In this document: piece by piece, positions 11,741 through 23,796 of the stretch
Numbering within the stretch: position 1 is the stretch's first letter
How the letters are laid out: each line of letters begins with the position of its first letter
Origin: Euglena gracilis
Taxonomy: Eukaryota > Euglenida > Euglenophyceae > Euglenales
Assembly (NCBI GenBank): GCA_039621445.1
Contig: CP154954.1
Coordinates: 71,700,150 to 71,764,149, forward strand
Length of the DNA: 64,000 bases
Direction: 5' to 3'
Position numbers and translations under genes: made by a program
The notes under the pieces: model-generated
Database searches by the model: none
What the model saw: only the letters and a program-made list of their open reading frames with translations
Told to the model about the DNA's origin: nothing

Positions 11741-14700
11741 TAGGCACCTGTGCTTTTCCTTTGTCTGTTGTTTGTTGACCTGCCTGGAGATTATTTCCTA
11801 TGGGAGTTGGTATTGACCGGTTGGACCCCCACAAAATGTCTTTTATTCTTGTAACCACTTGGCTTCCAAGCTTTCTTGGAGCACCAGGCTTTCAGCCAGG
11901 TTTTTAGGTTTCAAGCCTCAGCGATGGAAAGGCAAATAGCCTCTGTTAACATGATTTTGGAAATATTCGTGCCACACATTGGGACTAATCATTAAATTTC
12001 AAGAGAATTTTTTTTTGGTCTGAAGATGAGGATCAAAGAATTTTGCAACCCGGAGACATTGCCAAAGCTTTTGAAAGCTATCTCCCAGTGCCCTTGAGCA
12101 CCTGGGCGGGCAGGCAACAATCTCCCCCTTAGTTGTGGGCAGAAATTTGCGCAAAAAAGGGTATTCAGGCTTCTGGCACTGGAGCAGTTTGGATGAGTAC
12201 CCAGGCATTTGGGGGGGTCGGCAACGTCATCAAATTCAGCATGTTTGTGTTTGTGATGGTGCTTTACACAGAACCATGGTCTGATGCTGGGGTTTTGGAA
12301 CCGTTCCGTTGACACACCGTGTCATTGACACAGCGGCTTCTTCCTGGAACATTGGCGTGTCTTGGACGGGGGTGGTGGCAGGAAACCAAAAACTCCTGCG
12401 AGCAGCTAGTCTAACCCCTGACCTCTGTTTGCTGACAGACCCCTTTTGACCCCTTTTCGCCATGCTTCAGATCTTCCACCTGCTGTGCAGCTCCCATTTC
12501 ACTGCTGACCTTTTCACCGCCTTGTACATGCGAATGCCTGACCCATGCCCATCGCCTTGGGCATTGCTTGCCATCCCTCTCCAAGTACCCTGTGCGCACC
12601 CCTATATCTAACCCCCCCCCCAATTATTTGGTGGGGTGCATCTTCCTCCCAAATTAATCGTGAGTCAATTTATTTTATGTTTTTTTGCCTTCCAAGCCAG
12701 CAAATTCTGAAATTTGGTGTGGTGCAGGCGGAGCAAACAATCACCATTGTGACCCTTGGGCTTTTCTATGACCAGCAGTATTTGCAAAGTTGTCAGCTAT
12801 GTCAGTTTTGAAAGTCTTCATCCTTCTGTAAGTTTGTCGTCAAGGCTTGTACCTGCTGAATTGTGTGGACAGCGTATCTTTTCCCATTCATTGTGCATCT
12901 TTAAAAGCCAGAAAACACACACATCACACAAGTCAAAAAATGCACATATACCAAAATTGGTGCATTTCTCTGTGTTTTCTCATTGCATTTTTCCGATGAT
13001 GGTGCCAACCCTGCCCACGTGGGGATACCATGTGTTGAACATATGTTCGGGAACATGAGGGCAGCAAGGGCTCAAAAAACCACCAGAGGACAAGTGTGAT
13101 TGATCATCATCATTATGCAATTACGATGTTCAACAAACAACCCTTTGGCATTTGCGACAGGAAACCGGGGCTGGAAGATCTGTCGTGGGGATGAACTTGG
13201 GTGGACAGTACTGCGGAGACGCGCAGGGTCTTCCCACACGTGGACCATTGTGTGGGTTCTGATGCCAGCCAACCTGCAACTCTATCCTCTGCCTTCCATC
13301 TCTATCCCCGCTTCCCCAGCGCACACCCAGCCCCCTGGCATTGGCATTGGTATTGTCTGGACTCTCCTCCGTTAATATTGCACAGCGTGTGTTCCATCAG
13401 CTCTAAAATGTTGTGATGATTTTCACTGGGAAGAAACTCACAAGAGTCACAAAATCGAGTGAGACGGAATTTGAAATTGTTTTGCCTGATGTGCAAAGCT
13501 GCGAAACACTCAAAAGTTACAATGGGAAAGAATTTAATGATTCAAATGTTTTGGTTCGGGTTGGAGAAAATGAACCAAATTTGAGTGTTGAAGACATTTT
13601 CCGTCTCGTAACTTCAAAATTGGCCAACAGGGCTTTTTTGTTGAAGGATTTGATTTTGTTTGGGCGCAGGAGTGGGTGAACGGTGCCAAAGAAGGACCAG
13701 ACTTCCCACTGCAGACCCTCCGGAACAGGTGCCTGGGGTTTTGCAGCAGGTTCCTTCCGAGGAAGCTTTATCTGTTTCCCGTCCAAAAGGCCTGCTCCAA
13801 CACTTCAACCGTTTTCCGTCCCCACGTTCTGACACGCCCTTCGGCTCACCGTGGCTGGGAAAAATCGCGCACAAAGCATGGCATCCTTCAACCACCTGCC
13901 CAGCCCAAAGCCACCGCAAGCAACCGGCCAGAGCCGTCGCTTCCAGAAAAGGAGCCATGGCCGGCCTCCATGTAAATTCCAGTTTGTTTTGATGATTTTT
14001 TCTGGTGAATTTTGGGTCCGACCCCTACATTGATATCTGCACCAGGGGAAATATGGTGGACGGTCTCAGCTGACGCTTTTTGGCAGTTCAAGTGTTTTCT
14101 TTTTGCAATGCTTTTTGAACCCGAGGGATCGCTCAAGCATTTCCCCTTTTGTATTCGCCTTCCTCTTCGCTTCTCACCAAGGTCATAACAAAACAAAACA
14201 AAACTGGTACTTTCCTTTGGATCTTCTCCGACAGTTGGGTTGGGGCCTTAATGGAATGGACGCCAGTGGTGCCTTTGCATGGCCTTTGGAAAAAAATGCG
14301 CCACAGGCTTTTTTTTTAAGTCCGTATATGCGTATATGCGTGTATTTTTTAAGTGCATATGTGCGGAATTCAGTGTTGCGCTGTGCTTGGCTGAATGCAT
14401 TTCAGCTTGCTGTCAGCAATCCGCGACGCTGTTCCATGTGACTGCACAGCAGACAAACCTTCCATTTTCCTGACCCATGCGACATACGTACTGTGGCTTC
14501 CCCTGACCATACGATTGCCCCGGAACTTTTTGCATAAGCCCATCCCAACGATCCCCTCGGTACCTTCCCCCCCGCTAGGCGCTTGCCCCCCCCCCCTTGC
14601 TTTGGACGAGTTCCCAGGCATTATGGCCGCGTTCTCCACCCCCCCCCCCCAGAGTCCCAGAGGGTCGGCAGGAAAAAAATGATTCCTCGCATCTTTGGAC

Positions 14701-16706
14701 CATTGCCCATCAACCCCAAACTTTAAAAAAAATGCGTTCTTCGACTTTTGATTTTCGACCCCGTCCAAGCCCCAGTCCGGGCCTTGGACGGCCTTTTTGG
14801 CTCAAGGGGGGGGTCCTAAAGAAATCGAAAAAAATAAAACTTTCCCATCCCTGATACTTATGGTCAGAAGTCATAAACATAAAATTCCGAGTTTCTTCAA
14901 ATTGGGAAATGAAACCTTTCAAACGCGAAGCAAAATGCAAAAAAAGTGATGAAAGTTGTCACAGATGGTACAAGAGCAGGAGACAGGGCAGGCTAGAGAG
15001 TACAGAGGGTTCACAACAGTTTCTCAGGGAGGACAGTTTCCTGGGGGATTGCAGTTTCTTGGGGGAGGGAGGGCAGGCACCCGCGCATGCTCCGCCGGGG
15101 ATGCAATCGGCCTCGCCTTAAATTCAGCCTGGATCGGGGTGGGGGGGTAAGAGCTTCAAAAGAACAAACCAACTGTGCTGCAAAAAAAAAAAACTCAAAG
15201 AAGGGAACTGGAGAGTTGCAACTGCCCGGGGGTGCCTGAAGTACCCCCCCCTAGGAGGGGGAGGAGGGGCCAAGCGCCCCTCCTCCTTACATGCAAATTT
15301 GGCCCCCTGAAGTAGCCTTCGTCCATTTTGGGTCGAAAAACGCTCATTTTGGGCTCAAACGCCGTTATCCCAGGTCCGGGAGGCCAAAAAACATCGTTTC
15401 GGGCAAAAAAAGTTTTTTTTCGAATTTTTCCGATGTTTTGACCCGTTTGTGACCTAAAATCCATGGGTTTCGGGCCAAAAAAAAAACGGGGCGTTGGGGG
15501 TGCGCACGACCGCCAAAATTCTTTCCATAGAAATTTTGCCCCTGGCTTTAAGGCTGGCCCCTCGCCTTACCTTCAATCGCCGCCCAATCCAAAGCACTCC
15601 ACGCGAAGACAGGAAGTCCAGAAATGGCTCATTATTGGGAAAATTTGCCCGCGACTGTGCAGGCACAGACCCCCCGCCCCATGGGGATAGAGCCTGTGCC
15701 AAGACACCCCAGGGCACTCTGAGACCCCCTCCTCCGAGGTTGGTCGAAGTCAACTGGCATCGATGACCCCATCTTTTTACCCGTTGCTCCTTCGAAAGTG
15801 CTCTGGGGGGTGTTGGCCTTGGAAGGAATGTTTTTTCAGGTTTCGTTTTGTCGGCACTTTCTAAAATTCTCACACACCTCCTCCTTTGACTCACCATCCC
15901 GTTCCTTCATTACCGAGACCCAAGGTCCAGGACAGTCCGAATTGTGGTGCCATGATGCCGGAAGACGCAAAACTTTGATGATGCCGGAAATGCCATGATG
16001 GTGGTGCCATGATGCCGGAAAACGCAACCACTTGGAACTTTGCACAGCCCGTGGGCACAGATCTCCCAAGGTAATGAACCTGATGCAGCAGATTGAGCTT
16101 TGAGCAACCTTTTGCATTAAAAAGAATGGTCGCTGTTGCGCATTTACGCAGCGCGACATCACTTTTTGGAAGTTTAAATATGGTTGACCATTGTGCATTT
16201 GCTCAAGGGCCAAACCATAACCCCCCCACCCAAATACAAGCAACCGGTTGCTTATGTTTGGATTTCCGAAAATCGACCCCAAGGGTCGTTTATATTTTGG
16301 GGGTTTGCTGTTATTTCCTGATTTCTGCTGTTTTTTGTGCTGTTTTAATGGAAATTCTTTCACATCATCCAGTATATTTGGTGTTTGCTTATATTTGGGT
16401 GTCAGCCAAATGGCGGTCAAAAGATTTCTTATACTTGAGGGTTCCTTATAGCGAGGGGTTGCTTAAATTGGGGGGGTTACGGTAAAATTTCTTTAAAACT
16501 TTACGGTTAGTATCTGTCCATGGCCATGTAAATCGAAGAATTCAGCGCACTGTTGTGCAAATGCCCAACGGACGCAAAATTTATCTGTTGGCCAATTTTG
16601 CAATCAGCCCAATTAGCTACCGTCTCAACACAAGACAGGGCAGTGGGACCATGGACTTACACCTGTGTGACCTGTGAGGTTCTGCGGCCTATTTCTTCAG
16701 CAGCAG
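11741..16706. other. About 5 kb with no confirmed gene
   Basis: Mostly AT-rich sequence. A clean 88-codon frame at 13413-13679 and a 110-codon frame at 13660-13992 look protein-like but have no recognised domain or splice context. Near 15950-16030 the phrase GCCATGATG.CGGAAAACGCAA is repeated two to three times. No transposon ends recognised. Confidence 0.4.
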
Positions 16707-16854
16707 CTTGCGGCCACCGGTCCTCGCCCACCCCAGCTTCCCCTCCAGGGGGTCTGCGCCATGGATGTTGCCCTTCGCATGGTCGAGGCGCCCGACGGCC
16801 GCCGACCCTCATGCCTGCCCCGGCCCTCACCGGCGGAACGTCCACGGCGGTTCC
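16707..16854 (+). CDS. Unassigned GC-rich exon candidate
   Basis: A strong acceptor (TTTCTTCAGCAGCAG) precedes a GC-rich frame containing LAATGPRPPQLPLQ, CAMDVALRMVEAPDGRR and a basic proline-rich end. A donor (GGTTCC|GTAGCC) follows. Composition matches other exons of the window. Function unknown. The alternative frames are arginine/proline-rich and less natural. Confidence 0.4.
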
Positions 16855-17810
16855 GTAGCCTCCCCCCCCCCCAAATAGCGAGGCCTTGCCCAACCATTGG
16901 ACGGCTGTTACAGTGGTCCGGGACCCTCCCTCCCGGGTTTAATCTTTGGCAATGGAAGTTGAGGCTCGGAGTTTGTTATTCAATAAGTCAATAAGTTTTA
17001 AAGCTAAAAACAGGTAAAGTTATCGTTTCACCTTTTTTTTCCTTTCTGAGCCTTTTTTTTGATATTTTGAAGGCTTTTCTCGCAATGGGCACAACCAAGC
17101 ACACCTCTACAGGCTCATTTCCTTGATTTCTGTCTTTTGGTGATTGGAGCGTTCAAAAAAAAAACCCCAATGGTACACCCTCCCAAATACCCTTAGGGAT
17201 AATGGCTCCTCTCTTTTGGCCACCAATGCAATCCCCCACCTGCCGCTTTCCGATGAAGCCACTGCTGGCCGATGATGAAACCTTTACAAATTGGAGCTTT
17301 TTCATTGTTGGATGTTTCCATCACAAGCAAGCTGTGCACTTGTTGGGGGGGGGGTAGTTGCATCGGTGTTGAATAAACAGCAACAGCACCTCTTTTCCAG
17401 CCATGGCATGCGTGTCAGCGGTTCAATCAAACCGCCCGCATTGTTCAGAGATGAAATTCATGAGTATCGGTGGTGTTTGGCAGGCGGGGTATGGTATGGT
17501 ATCTCCACACTCCTGGCGAGAAAGTGACCTCTAGGTTTTTTCTTCGTGGATGAATCACGCTTGCATCACGCATGCTTATCACGCATTATCACGCATGCTT
17601 CGGACCAAATTCCTGCAGATGCTGCGACCGGAACCCCACCTCCAGTGTTCAAAACACGGCAAGTCCCAACGGTTCCCGTCAAATTCTGAAAACAGCACTG
17701 AAATCCCAAGTGCCCCGAGGTGCCTGCCCGCCGCTGTGCTCCCGCGTCGCCGCTGTGCTGTGCGGGGTCCATGCTTGTGCTTACCGACCGGGGGGGGGAG
17801 GGGGGTGGGG
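16855..17810. other. No gene recognised
   Basis: AT-rich intronic or intergenic sequence, with CATCACGCATGCTTATCACGCAT micro-repeats near 17555-17600. A GC-rich patch at 17700-17800 could hold coding sequence, but no boundary is convincing. Confidence 0.4.
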
Positions 17811-18060
17811 TGGGTGCTATAGGGTGCCTGCCCCTAGCAGGCACACCCCCCCGGGGGAGGTACCCAGAAAATTTTCATTGAAAATGGCCTTTTCCGGGCC
17901 CCCGGTGCCGAAGGTGCCGGGGTCGGAGGGGGGTGCCTGCTATGGGCAGGCACCCCCCAAAACCCTACCCCCCCCCGGGGGGGGGGGTCGGATCAGGTGC
18001 TATGGGGTGCCTGCCCCTAGCACCCCCCCCCCCCGTGGCGTAGGCACCCGACTAAAGTGG
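17811..18060 (+). repeat. GGCAGGCACC repeat, inverted relative to 31322-31440
   Basis: Contains GGTGCCTGCCCCTAGCA, AAAACCCTACCCCC and GGCACCCGACTAA. The reverse complement of the same string occurs at 31322-31440. The family's end phrase (CCGACTAAGCACAAGCCTGG) reappears at 19215-19234, beyond the foldback element, so the foldback probably inserted into this repeat. Confidence 0.6.
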
Positions 18061-18064
18061 CAAA

Positions 18065-19205
18065 CGGTAGACTGGGGGGGGGGGGGGCGCCCCTGGGTGG
18101 TCGTCCGACGAGTCGGCCCACCACCCACTTGGTCGGCCGACTAGGCCTGGTCGGCAGCTAGTCGGCGAGACAGGGGGGGGGGGTCCTGGGTGGTCGGCCG
18201 ACTAGTCGGCCGACCACCCACTCTAATGTAGTTACGGGCCAGTTTCGCCGACTTTTAAGCCCCCCCCCGAGAAAAAATTTTGTCCAAATCACCCCAAAAC
18301 CAGTCAAAACCCACCCAAATGGCTCCAGAACCCCCCAATCGGGGGTGAATATGCAAAAAAATTGGGGGAAAATGTCCATTTTGGGCCACTTTTGGCAAAA
18401 GAAGTTGTATATAAGTCAATATTAGTCAAATTTTGCACAAAAGGACTTAGCCCTCCAAGTATATTGCCAACATAGAAGGGATTTTGTTATTTGAGGGGGG
18501 GGGTGCGGGGGGGGCGGAGCCCCCCCCGCCTATTCCAAAGTGAGCCACAAAAACGACTTAACCCCGGAGTATTTTGCCAACATAGAAGGGATTTTGTTAT
18601 TTGAGGGGGGGGGGGTGCGGGGGGGGCGGAGCCCCCCCCGCCTATGCCAAAGTGAGCCACAAAAACGACTTAGCCCCCGAGTATGTTGCCAACATAGAAG
18701 GGATTTTGTTATCTGGGCTCGGGTGGGGGTGGAGGGGGGAGTTTTCAGCCTGTCCTGATGCAGAATGCTTGCATTTCTAAAGGATTTTCATGTAATCCCT
18801 GTTTCGTCATTGGTTTTTTACCCCTCCGGACCCCATCAAGGGCCCACCGACCCCCCACCGACCAAAAATTTCCATCTGAGGGTGTTCCTGTTGGTGTAAG
18901 GCACTTATTTGGCCCCATCCGGACCATTTCCGGGTGGTTTGGACCCGCCACAGACCATTTTTATGCCCACCGACTAGCCACCGACTAGTTTGCATACAAT
19001 TTTCTTCATAAAAAGTCGGCGAGACTGGCCCGTAACTACATTAGAGTGGGTGGTCGGCCGACTAGTCCGCCGACCACCCAGGCCCCCCCCCCCCCCCCCT
19101 GTCTCGCCGACTAGCTGCCGACCAGGCCTAGTCGGCCGACCAATTGGGTGGTCGGCCGACTAGTCGGCCGACCACCCAGGACCCCCCCCCCCCAGTCTAC
19201 CGCCT
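18065..19205. mobile_element. Foldback element with ~190-bp inverted arms and internal tandem repeats
   Basis: Left arm 18065-18256 and right arm 19013-19205 are near-perfect inverted copies. They share CGGTAGACTGGGG, palindromes of GTGGTCGGCCGACTAGTC, GTCGGCAGCTAGTCGGCGAG and CTCTAATGTAGTTACGGGCC. Each arm is itself rich in the palindrome CGGCCGACTAGTCGGCCG. Between the arms, three units of about 114 bp (18430-18730) repeat AACATAGAAGGGATTTTG. No transposase frame. A target duplication is not evident, so the element class is open. Confidence 0.8.
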
Positions 19206-19304
19206 AGGACCCCCGACTAAGCACAAGCCTGGCGGGGTCCTGGCCGCCGCCCTCTGTTTCGGCCTCGTCTCCGCCTCCACTCCTGCCCATGCCTGCTGCG
19301 GTGC

Positions 19305-19470
<166 letters not shown>

Positions 19471-19887
19471 CCCAAAAAATGACACGCATCGAAAGTGATG
19501 GGAAATCACCCGAACTTTCGCATCATAGGTCTCCCCCCTCCCCACCATGAGAAATCAATTGGCAGCCCTAAACTATGGACCCCCATGGGGGGGTTTCAGT
19601 AGCTTAGGAAGGGGGGTCTCCACTTTATTTTAGGGCCCCCTGATGGTGGTTTTATCGGCCATTTTTGGTTTTTTCTGTCATGGTTAGGATTGCAATCATA
19701 GTCAAGGTTAGTTAGGGCTGGCCAAAGATGGGAAATCAGACCGAAATTCAGTCGAATTCCAGGTCTGAATTGCGCCCTATTTGGGTCTGACAATATTTGC
19801 GGTCTGACGGCCTACTCCCAACCTCGCTTCTAACCCAACTCGTAACGTTAATGCTAATCCTATCCCTAACGTATAATCCAACCCTAC

Positions 19888-20193
19888 CAGACTTTCATTT
19901 AGTGCACCACGGAAAATTTTTTTTCTGCGCCGCGTGCGCTGCGGCTCCGGAACTTTTGTGATCGCGTGCGCCGCGGAAGATTTATTTCTGTGCGCCCCGT
20001 ACGCCGCGGCAGCGTTTCAGGTGCGCCGCGGCAAAAAAAATCATGTGCCACGGCAACGTCATTGGTGTGCCGTGGGTGCGTTGTTGGTGTGCCGCGGCAG
20101 CGTCTCAGGTGCGCCGCGGGTGCACCGTGGCAAAAATTCGATTGTGTGCCGCGGAATTTTTTTTTGCGCCGCGGCGCACTAAATGAAAGTCTG
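19888..20193 (+). mobile_element. T1 MITE, copy 1
   Basis: Starts CAGACTTTCATTTAGTGC and ends with its inverse, GCACTAAATGAAAGTCTG. It is flanked by a perfect 8-bp duplication AACCCTAC (19880-19887 and 20194-20201). The interior is made of GTGCGCCGCGGCA-like units. No coding capacity. Two more copies are at 25528-25678 and 42697-43126. Confidence 0.95.
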
Positions 20194-20844
20194 AACCCTA
20201 CACTTCGAGTAGACGTTCCATAACCTAAAGCCCCTCCCCCAAATTAACCTCCCCCCCCCCCAAATGTTAAGTCCCCCCCACGGGGTTTGATTTTGCCGCC
20301 CAAGTATAACGCCTCTCCCCAGTGCAAAGCCTGAAGTGCCATTCAGGGCAAGGATGTGAAAAATTTGGATGAATATTCCAAATTTTCACAGTAAATACTG
20401 AATTTTTAGACAGAAATGCACATTTTTTTGTCAAACTAGGAAGTACTCAAATTTTAATATAAGAGAGGTATTTGACTTCCGCTGAAGGCCGCTAAAGGTC
20501 ATAGACAGAGGGGGGAGACGTTCCGCATTTTTGCACATTTTTCGCGTATTTTGTCGATTTTTCCAAAAGTGTGCATTTTTTCGCATTTTTTTGCACATTT
20601 TTTTCAGTGCATTTTTTGCTTTTTGGCACATTTTTTTGTTGTGATTTACCCGATTTTTCGCATTTATGGTCCTTTTTGGGTTTCTTTGAGTTTTTTGAGC
20701 GTTTGAATTTTTTTGTGAAACTGACATTTTCTTAATAATTCCGTTTATTTTTTAAATTTTGGTGCCATTTTTGCATGTCCTTGGGTAATGTTTGCATTTT
20801 TGCAAATTTTGCGCCTTTTCTCTCAGATTTTGCACTTTTTTTTT

Positions 20845-21136
20845 GGCAGTCATACTCTAAATGGACCACCCCCGAGGGGGGGTCCATTTAGAGTGTCCAG
20901 GGGTCAAAATAGTTTTTTTGTGTTAATGATGGAATAGGGTTAGGTGCACGACTTAGGGTTAGGGTTAGGCCAAACTTATAGACGGGTGTTAGGTGTACAT
21001 ACAAGTTAGGCCTAATCCTAACCCTAAGTCGCGCACCTAACCCTATTCCATCATTAACGCAAAAAAAATGGACCCCCCCCCCTGGACACTCTAAATGGAC
21101 CCCCCCTCGAGGGGGTCCATGTAGCGTATGGCTGCC
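20845..21136. mobile_element. Foldback MITE enclosing telomere-like repeats
   Basis: Ends GGCAGTCATACTCTAAATGG and its near inverse. The arms (20845-20985 and 20995-21136) also share TTAATGATGGAATAGGGTTAG and GACTTAGGGTTAGGGTTAGG. Flanks are runs of at least eight T on both sides, compatible with an 8-bp duplication but not proof. Another palindrome (CTCTAAATGGACC with its inverse) is nested at each end. Confidence 0.8.
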
Positions 21137-21392
21137 TTTTTTTTTATACATATTTCCCACCCAGAATCCCACATTTTTTTGCGCATTTTTTTGCGCATTT
21201 TTGTGCACGTTTGCGCATTTTTTTTTGTGGCGGGGCTAGCACATTCATTCCCCCCGGGATGAATGTGAAGCCGGGGTGGGGGGTTTACTGCACATTTGTC
21301 GAGGTCATTTGCGGCAGGGAGGGCTAAAATAAAGTCAAATTCAGGTCGAACTCAGGTGAATAATACCTGAAGAAAACAACACATATTTGTCT

Positions 21393-21690
21393 GCCAGCAA
21401 GAAAATGCTGCAAGGCCATTCGGCTATTTTTTATTCTGAGGAAAAATCAGCTGTGAAGTTGGTTGGCAGCCCTTAACTAGTGCCTCACGGGGGGGGGGGG
21501 GGGTCACATGTCGGAGTTTTCATGCGTGTTGTGTGTTGTGTGTGGTATGTGTTTGTGCATTCTGTGTGTGGTTTACGTGTCTGTGGGCGTGGGATTGTGT
21601 TGTGTTGTGTTGTGTTGTGTTGTGTTGTGTTGTGTTGTGTTGTGTTGTGTTGTGTTGTGTTGTGTTGTGTTGTGTTGCGTTGCCAAAATC
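21393..21690 (+). repeat. R3 repeat with (TTGTG)n tail, copy 1
   Basis: Runs from GCCAGCAAGAAAATGCTGCAAG through TTGGTTGGCAGCCC and CACATGTCGGAGTTTT to a (TTGTG)n array (21596-21676) and TTGCCA. An almost identical copy is at 23864-24186. GCCA borders both copies on both sides, either part of the element or a 4-bp target duplication. Confidence 0.85.
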
Positions 21691-21819
21691 GAAGACCTCC
21701 CAGGGGATTTTGTTTGGGATTTTGGGGCACATGAGCTACAACCTGAAAGGCTGCCGAGCCCTCCAATGGTTTTGCGAATGGGTGACGCGCGGGGAACCAA
21801 TGGGTCGGCTAAACAAAAC

Positions 21820-21946
21820 CAGCACGCCTGCCTCAGCAGCCATACGCTGCTCTCCGCCCCAACCCCTCTGCCCTTCATGAATGCTGCCCGCCAAGCGCCC
21901 TGGTCCAGCCGGCGGGCCATCCTGTGCAGGCAGTGCATCCGCTGGG
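21820..21946 (+). CDS. Possible transit-peptide exon of the lumen protein gene
   Basis: A GC-rich frame reads HACLSSHTLLSAPTPLPF, then NAARQAPWSSRRAILCRQC, followed by a donor-like GG|GTGCGG. A Ser/Ala/Arg-rich run with a twin arginine before the hydrophobic segment found at 23185 would suit a twin-arginine thylakoid targeting peptide. However, the donor phase here does not match the phase-0 start of the 23185 exon, so the connection is unproven. Confidence 0.25.
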
Positions 21947-22340
21947 GTGCGGGTGGCTTCAGGGGGTTGATAATTTGTGCCTGTCAATCCGTCGAAAGGA
22001 GCTGAGAAGTTTTTCACGACTGTCAACAAGATCAAGGAATCCAAACCACGCGAGGGGTACCAGCCCTCATTCTTTGGGAACCGAGCCCCCCCCCCCCCCC
22101 CCGCATGCATAGGTTTGAGGTTCCGCAACACAAAAGGAGAGGAAGCAAAACTCGGGGGGGCAGAAGCTGCTTCAGTGGTGACAAGGAAACAGGCAAATAC
22201 AGATGTATGCTTATGAGATACAAATGCCACACCCACACCCTGCACACCGCAAGTGCTCATAAAAACACACACTCACGTGTACGTGTGGCGACACATTGCT
22301 ACAAATAAGTGCTCCCTTGAGGAAATACTCCACCCCAGAC

Positions 22341-23178
22341 CAGGGGATTTCTTAAGCTACACCCCACCCTATGTGTGCCAGGGGGTCTAGCCAGCCTTCA
22401 TGGGCTGCGGACCCCCCTCCCCCTGGGAGGTCAAGTGGTAATAGTTCTTGGGCCAGCCCGGCAAACGGGGCTGGACCAGAGAATTTTTGGGTGCGAAGCG
22501 CCGAAAATTTTTGAAACGGGGCAAAAATTGTCAAAACGGCCCCCCTTTTGAGGGTTTTTTGGGGTCCATTCACCTCAAAATCATGGCTGAAAAAGTGCAT
22601 CCCAGCTGTATTTGGACCCTTTAGCCTGTCTTTGGGTTCCACCTTTGTCAGCCTGGCAGCTGGACCCCCCCCCCCCCGGACCCCCAACCCCATCGGGGGG
22701 GGGGGGTCCAGCCAGGACCCTTTTCCAGCCGGCTGGTTGGACCCCCCCGGGGGGGGGCCCAGGGTTTGATATAAGGAGGGCCTACATGGTTTAGGTGGGG
22801 GGGTGTCCCCCCCACCCCCCCCCCCCTGGCCCGCAGGGGGGGGTCCGGACCACCCCCCCCCCACCTGCCAGGGGGGTCCGGACCGACCCTCGGGGGGGTT
22901 CCCGGGACCCCCCCAAAAAGGGTCAATTTTTTCCTCCGGTGCTTCACGCCGAAAACTTTTTGCATTTTTGGCACATTTTTGCCCAAAAAGTGCCCAAAAT
23001 GGCACTCTTGGTCGTTTTGGGGGGTCAAAATTTTTCGGCCACCCTGACCGCGCACCTGTTTAGGTGGGGGGGTGTCCCCCCCCCCCCCCCCCCCTCCTGG
23101 CCCGCAGGGGGGGGTCCGGACCACCCCCCCCCACCTGTCCTTATATCGAACCCTGGGGGGGCCTTAAGAAATCCCCTG
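22341..23178 (+). mobile_element. T4 MITE (hAT-like) abutting an exon
   Basis: Begins CAGGGGATTTCTTAAG and ends CTTAAGAAATCCCCTG. Flanks CCCCAGAC (22333-22340) and GCCCAGAC (23179-23186) match at 7 of 8, an 8-bp duplication. The interior is C/G-rich with GTTTGATATAAGGAGGG and its inverse, and two GTGGGGGGGTGTCCCC blocks. Related interior sequence occurs at 40160-40400 and near 56990. The right duplication contains the CAG acceptor of the exon at 23185. Confidence 0.9.
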
Positions 23179-23184
23179 GCCCAG

Positions 23185-23316
23185 ACGCTGTGCCTGCTGC
23201 CAATCACTTCCCTTCTCGGCGCAGGGGTGGCCAAGCCGGCGCAGGCGATCCCCGGCGACAACTGTGTGGTGGACTGCGAGGACGAGTGCCTGAGACTCGC
23301 CCCCGCACAGCCCCGG
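23185..23316 (+). CDS. Putative thylakoid-lumen cysteine-rich protein, exon a
   Basis: Exactly 44 codons between GCCCAG and a consensus donor CGG|GTGAGT, phase 0 on both sides. It opens with a hydrophobic segment (LCLLPITSLLGAG) ending VAKPAQA, a lumen-type cleavage site, then IPGDNCVVDCEDECLRLAP with three cysteines. This pattern (hydrophobic core, AxA, soluble Cys-rich domain) suggests import into the thylakoid lumen after a plastid transit peptide encoded upstream. The partner exons at 24195 and 25684 stay in the same phase. The acceptor lies within the target duplication of the adjacent T4 element. Family not identified with confidence. Confidence 0.7.
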
Positions 23317-23796
23317 GTGAGTGGCGCAAAGGCTTGCCGGCCATCCAGCAGATGTCTGTGTCTCAGCTGCGAGGTTTAGGCATTGGTTCTCATGCGTCAT
23401 GCATCCTTTCTGTTACATGCACAAACTTCATTTTGGCATTGATCCATGGATTGATATTTCGTTCCGATACTTTTTTTTTGAGGTTAATGCGTGGGTCCCA
23501 ACCCGACCCCCCTCCCCATGGGGAACAGTGGGTAGGGCCAAGTGCCCCCAGAGGACTTTCCTTTATTTTGGGCAAGAACTGAATGCTTGGAGCCCAAAAT
23601 AAACTCTCACACCAGAGAGCATATCCCCCTGTACCCCGGTGGGTTGCGTGGGCAGGTGGGCGCCGACCCTCTCCAAAAAGAATTCTGGTAAGTGAGACAT
23701 GATTCTCTGCATGTATGGTATCCTCCCATCCACGTTTCTTTGTTTGCCGCGCTGAAATTTGAGGTAACAGGATGAGGAACTTGGTGCCCCCCTGGG

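Noticed and set aside
13413-13679. 88-codon frame with protein-like composition
   Set aside because: No domain, no GC-rich exon signature and no convincing splice sites; left uncalled.
14787-14802. GCCTTTTTGGCTCAAG, 15 of 16 matches to the end of the dinoflagellate spliced leader
   Set aside because: The 5' half of the leader does not match, no second copy or adjacent retroposed gene was seen, and the acceptor context of the confirmed exons lacks the AGG typical of dinoflagellates. A spliced-leader RNA search of the genome would decide.
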